Below are positions 21,454 to 21,769 of a DNA stretch of 21,769 nucleotides, piece after piece. The first letter of the stretch is position 1. Every line of letters starts with the position of its first letter. The translations under genes and the position numbers were made by a program. The DNA comes from an uncultured Verrucomicrobiae bacterium (GTDB lineage Bacteria > Verrucomicrobiota > Verrucomicrobiia > Verrucomicrobiales > Akkermansiaceae). The stretch lies in NCBI GenBank assembly GCA_937957985.1, contig CALGOH010000251.1:1-21769 (forward strand), read 5' to 3'. The notes beneath the pieces were generated by a model. The model ran no database searches. It saw only the letters and a program-made list of their open reading frames with translations, and was not told the DNA's origin.

Positions 21454-21565
21454 TCCACGAGCGGCGGGAGTCCCCCGACGGGTTCGAGGAGTCATTCCGC
21501 CCGCCGAAGGACTCCCTCCGCCCGTTTCGGGAGTCCTCGGAGACCTCCCGGGAGTCCTCTTGGAC
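21445..21565. repeat. 21-bp array, block C (GGGAGTCC units)
   Basis: The word GGGAGTCC or a close variant (GAGGAGTC, AGGACTCC) begins at 21445, 21466, 21487, 21508, 21529 and 21550, an exact 21-bp spacing over six units. The intervening 12-13 bp vary. Single stray copies occur at about 21615 and 21703. The block continues block B without a gap. Confidence 0.8.
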
Positions 21566-21769
21566 ACGGAAACGGCGAGGGGCGGACCCTGTGCTGCCTT
21601 GGACGCCGGTGGCGGACTCCCGGCTGCCTGCCAACACGCTCCGGCTTTCCGAAGCGTCGCCGGGGCCTCAAACCGAAACCCCGGGTTCCGTGCGCACGTT
21701 GCGGGAGTCCTCGTGACCACGCGAAAGGGAGAGTCAGGCTCCATGCCACGTCGATTCCAGATCAGTCGG
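21566..21769. other. Right edge, no supported gene
   Basis: The last 204 nt hold two isolated GGACTCC/GGGAGTCC words and otherwise GC-rich sequence without protein-like frames. An ATG at 21743 opens MPRRFQISR to the window edge on the plus strand, which could be the start of a gene beyond the window, but nine codons are too few to judge. Confidence 0.3.

Noticed and set aside
20947..21565. The 21-bp array as a CRISPR array
   Set aside because: There are no conserved 23-40 bp repeats alternating with unique spacers of similar size, units are only about 21 bp in total and degenerate, and no cas genes are nearby.
20915..21637. The minus-strand 240-codon frame as an annotated gene
   Set aside because: Low-complexity, period a multiple of three, no start signal; other frames are nearly as open.

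Overview
The window looks like a chromosomal segment of a GC-rich Verrucomicrobiota bacterium, probably from the Verrucomicrobiales (Luteolibacter/Haloferula/Akkermansiaceae-like). This is inferred from content, not from a search. The markers are a planctomycete-type cytochrome C/DUF1549/DUF1553 protein paired with a Tat-exported DUF1501 protein, a DUF4870 protein with the N-terminus MSDPYQPP, weak Shine-Dalgarno signals, and intergenic inverted repeats built from short iterated words.

Layout. 1-900: the 3' end of an unknown gene, a RelB/ParE-type toxin-antitoxin pair, and a fossil of a class V aminotransferase C-terminus. 1031-2124: a gamma-glutamylcyclotransferase domain fused to a small membrane domain, convergent with a short lipoprotein gene. 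2245-7680 (minus strand): DNA ligase LigA, the TcdA tRNA-modification enzyme, a cryptochrome/photolyase and a small AP2-like protein. 7954-9642: rpoA-rplQ with a strong terminator, separated from the other ribosomal genes. 9722-14224: a tightly coupled DUF1549/DUF1553 plus DUF1501 pair, the usual Planctomycetes/Verrucomicrobia partners thought to act in polysaccharide use. 14452-18344 (minus strand): DUF4870 and S10 serine carboxypeptidase (4-nt overlap), then an L,D-transpeptidase-like protein downstream of a MidA-family methyltransferase. 18415-18855: a small lipoprotein. 18830-19523: a decayed small gene that seems to be split by a nested inverted-repeat element. 19520-20680: a RlmI-like rRNA methyltransferase. 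20785-21769: a long inverted repeat and then about 600 bp of quasi-periodic DNA.

The most notable feature is in LigA. The 943-residue protein is intact in all its ligase motifs, but about 230 extra residues sit inside the nucleotidyltransferase domain between motif I (KIDG) and motif III (EIRGE). The extra segment resembles the kinase-like domain known from phage/plasmid polyvalent proteins (Kinase-PolyVal), with a candidate nucleotide-binding Lys, a DAHPGN catalytic-loop-like motif and a PID metal-binding-like motif. A kinase-fold module nested in frame inside an essential DNA ligase is, as far as I know, not a described arrangement.

The second notable feature is the array at 20947-21565. 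It has three consecutive blocks with unrelated consensus words but the same repeat length of about 21 bp (20-22), two turns of B-DNA. Three other intergenic spaces carry long inverted repeats of unrelated sequence but similar design, with arms built from 7-9 bp iterated words.
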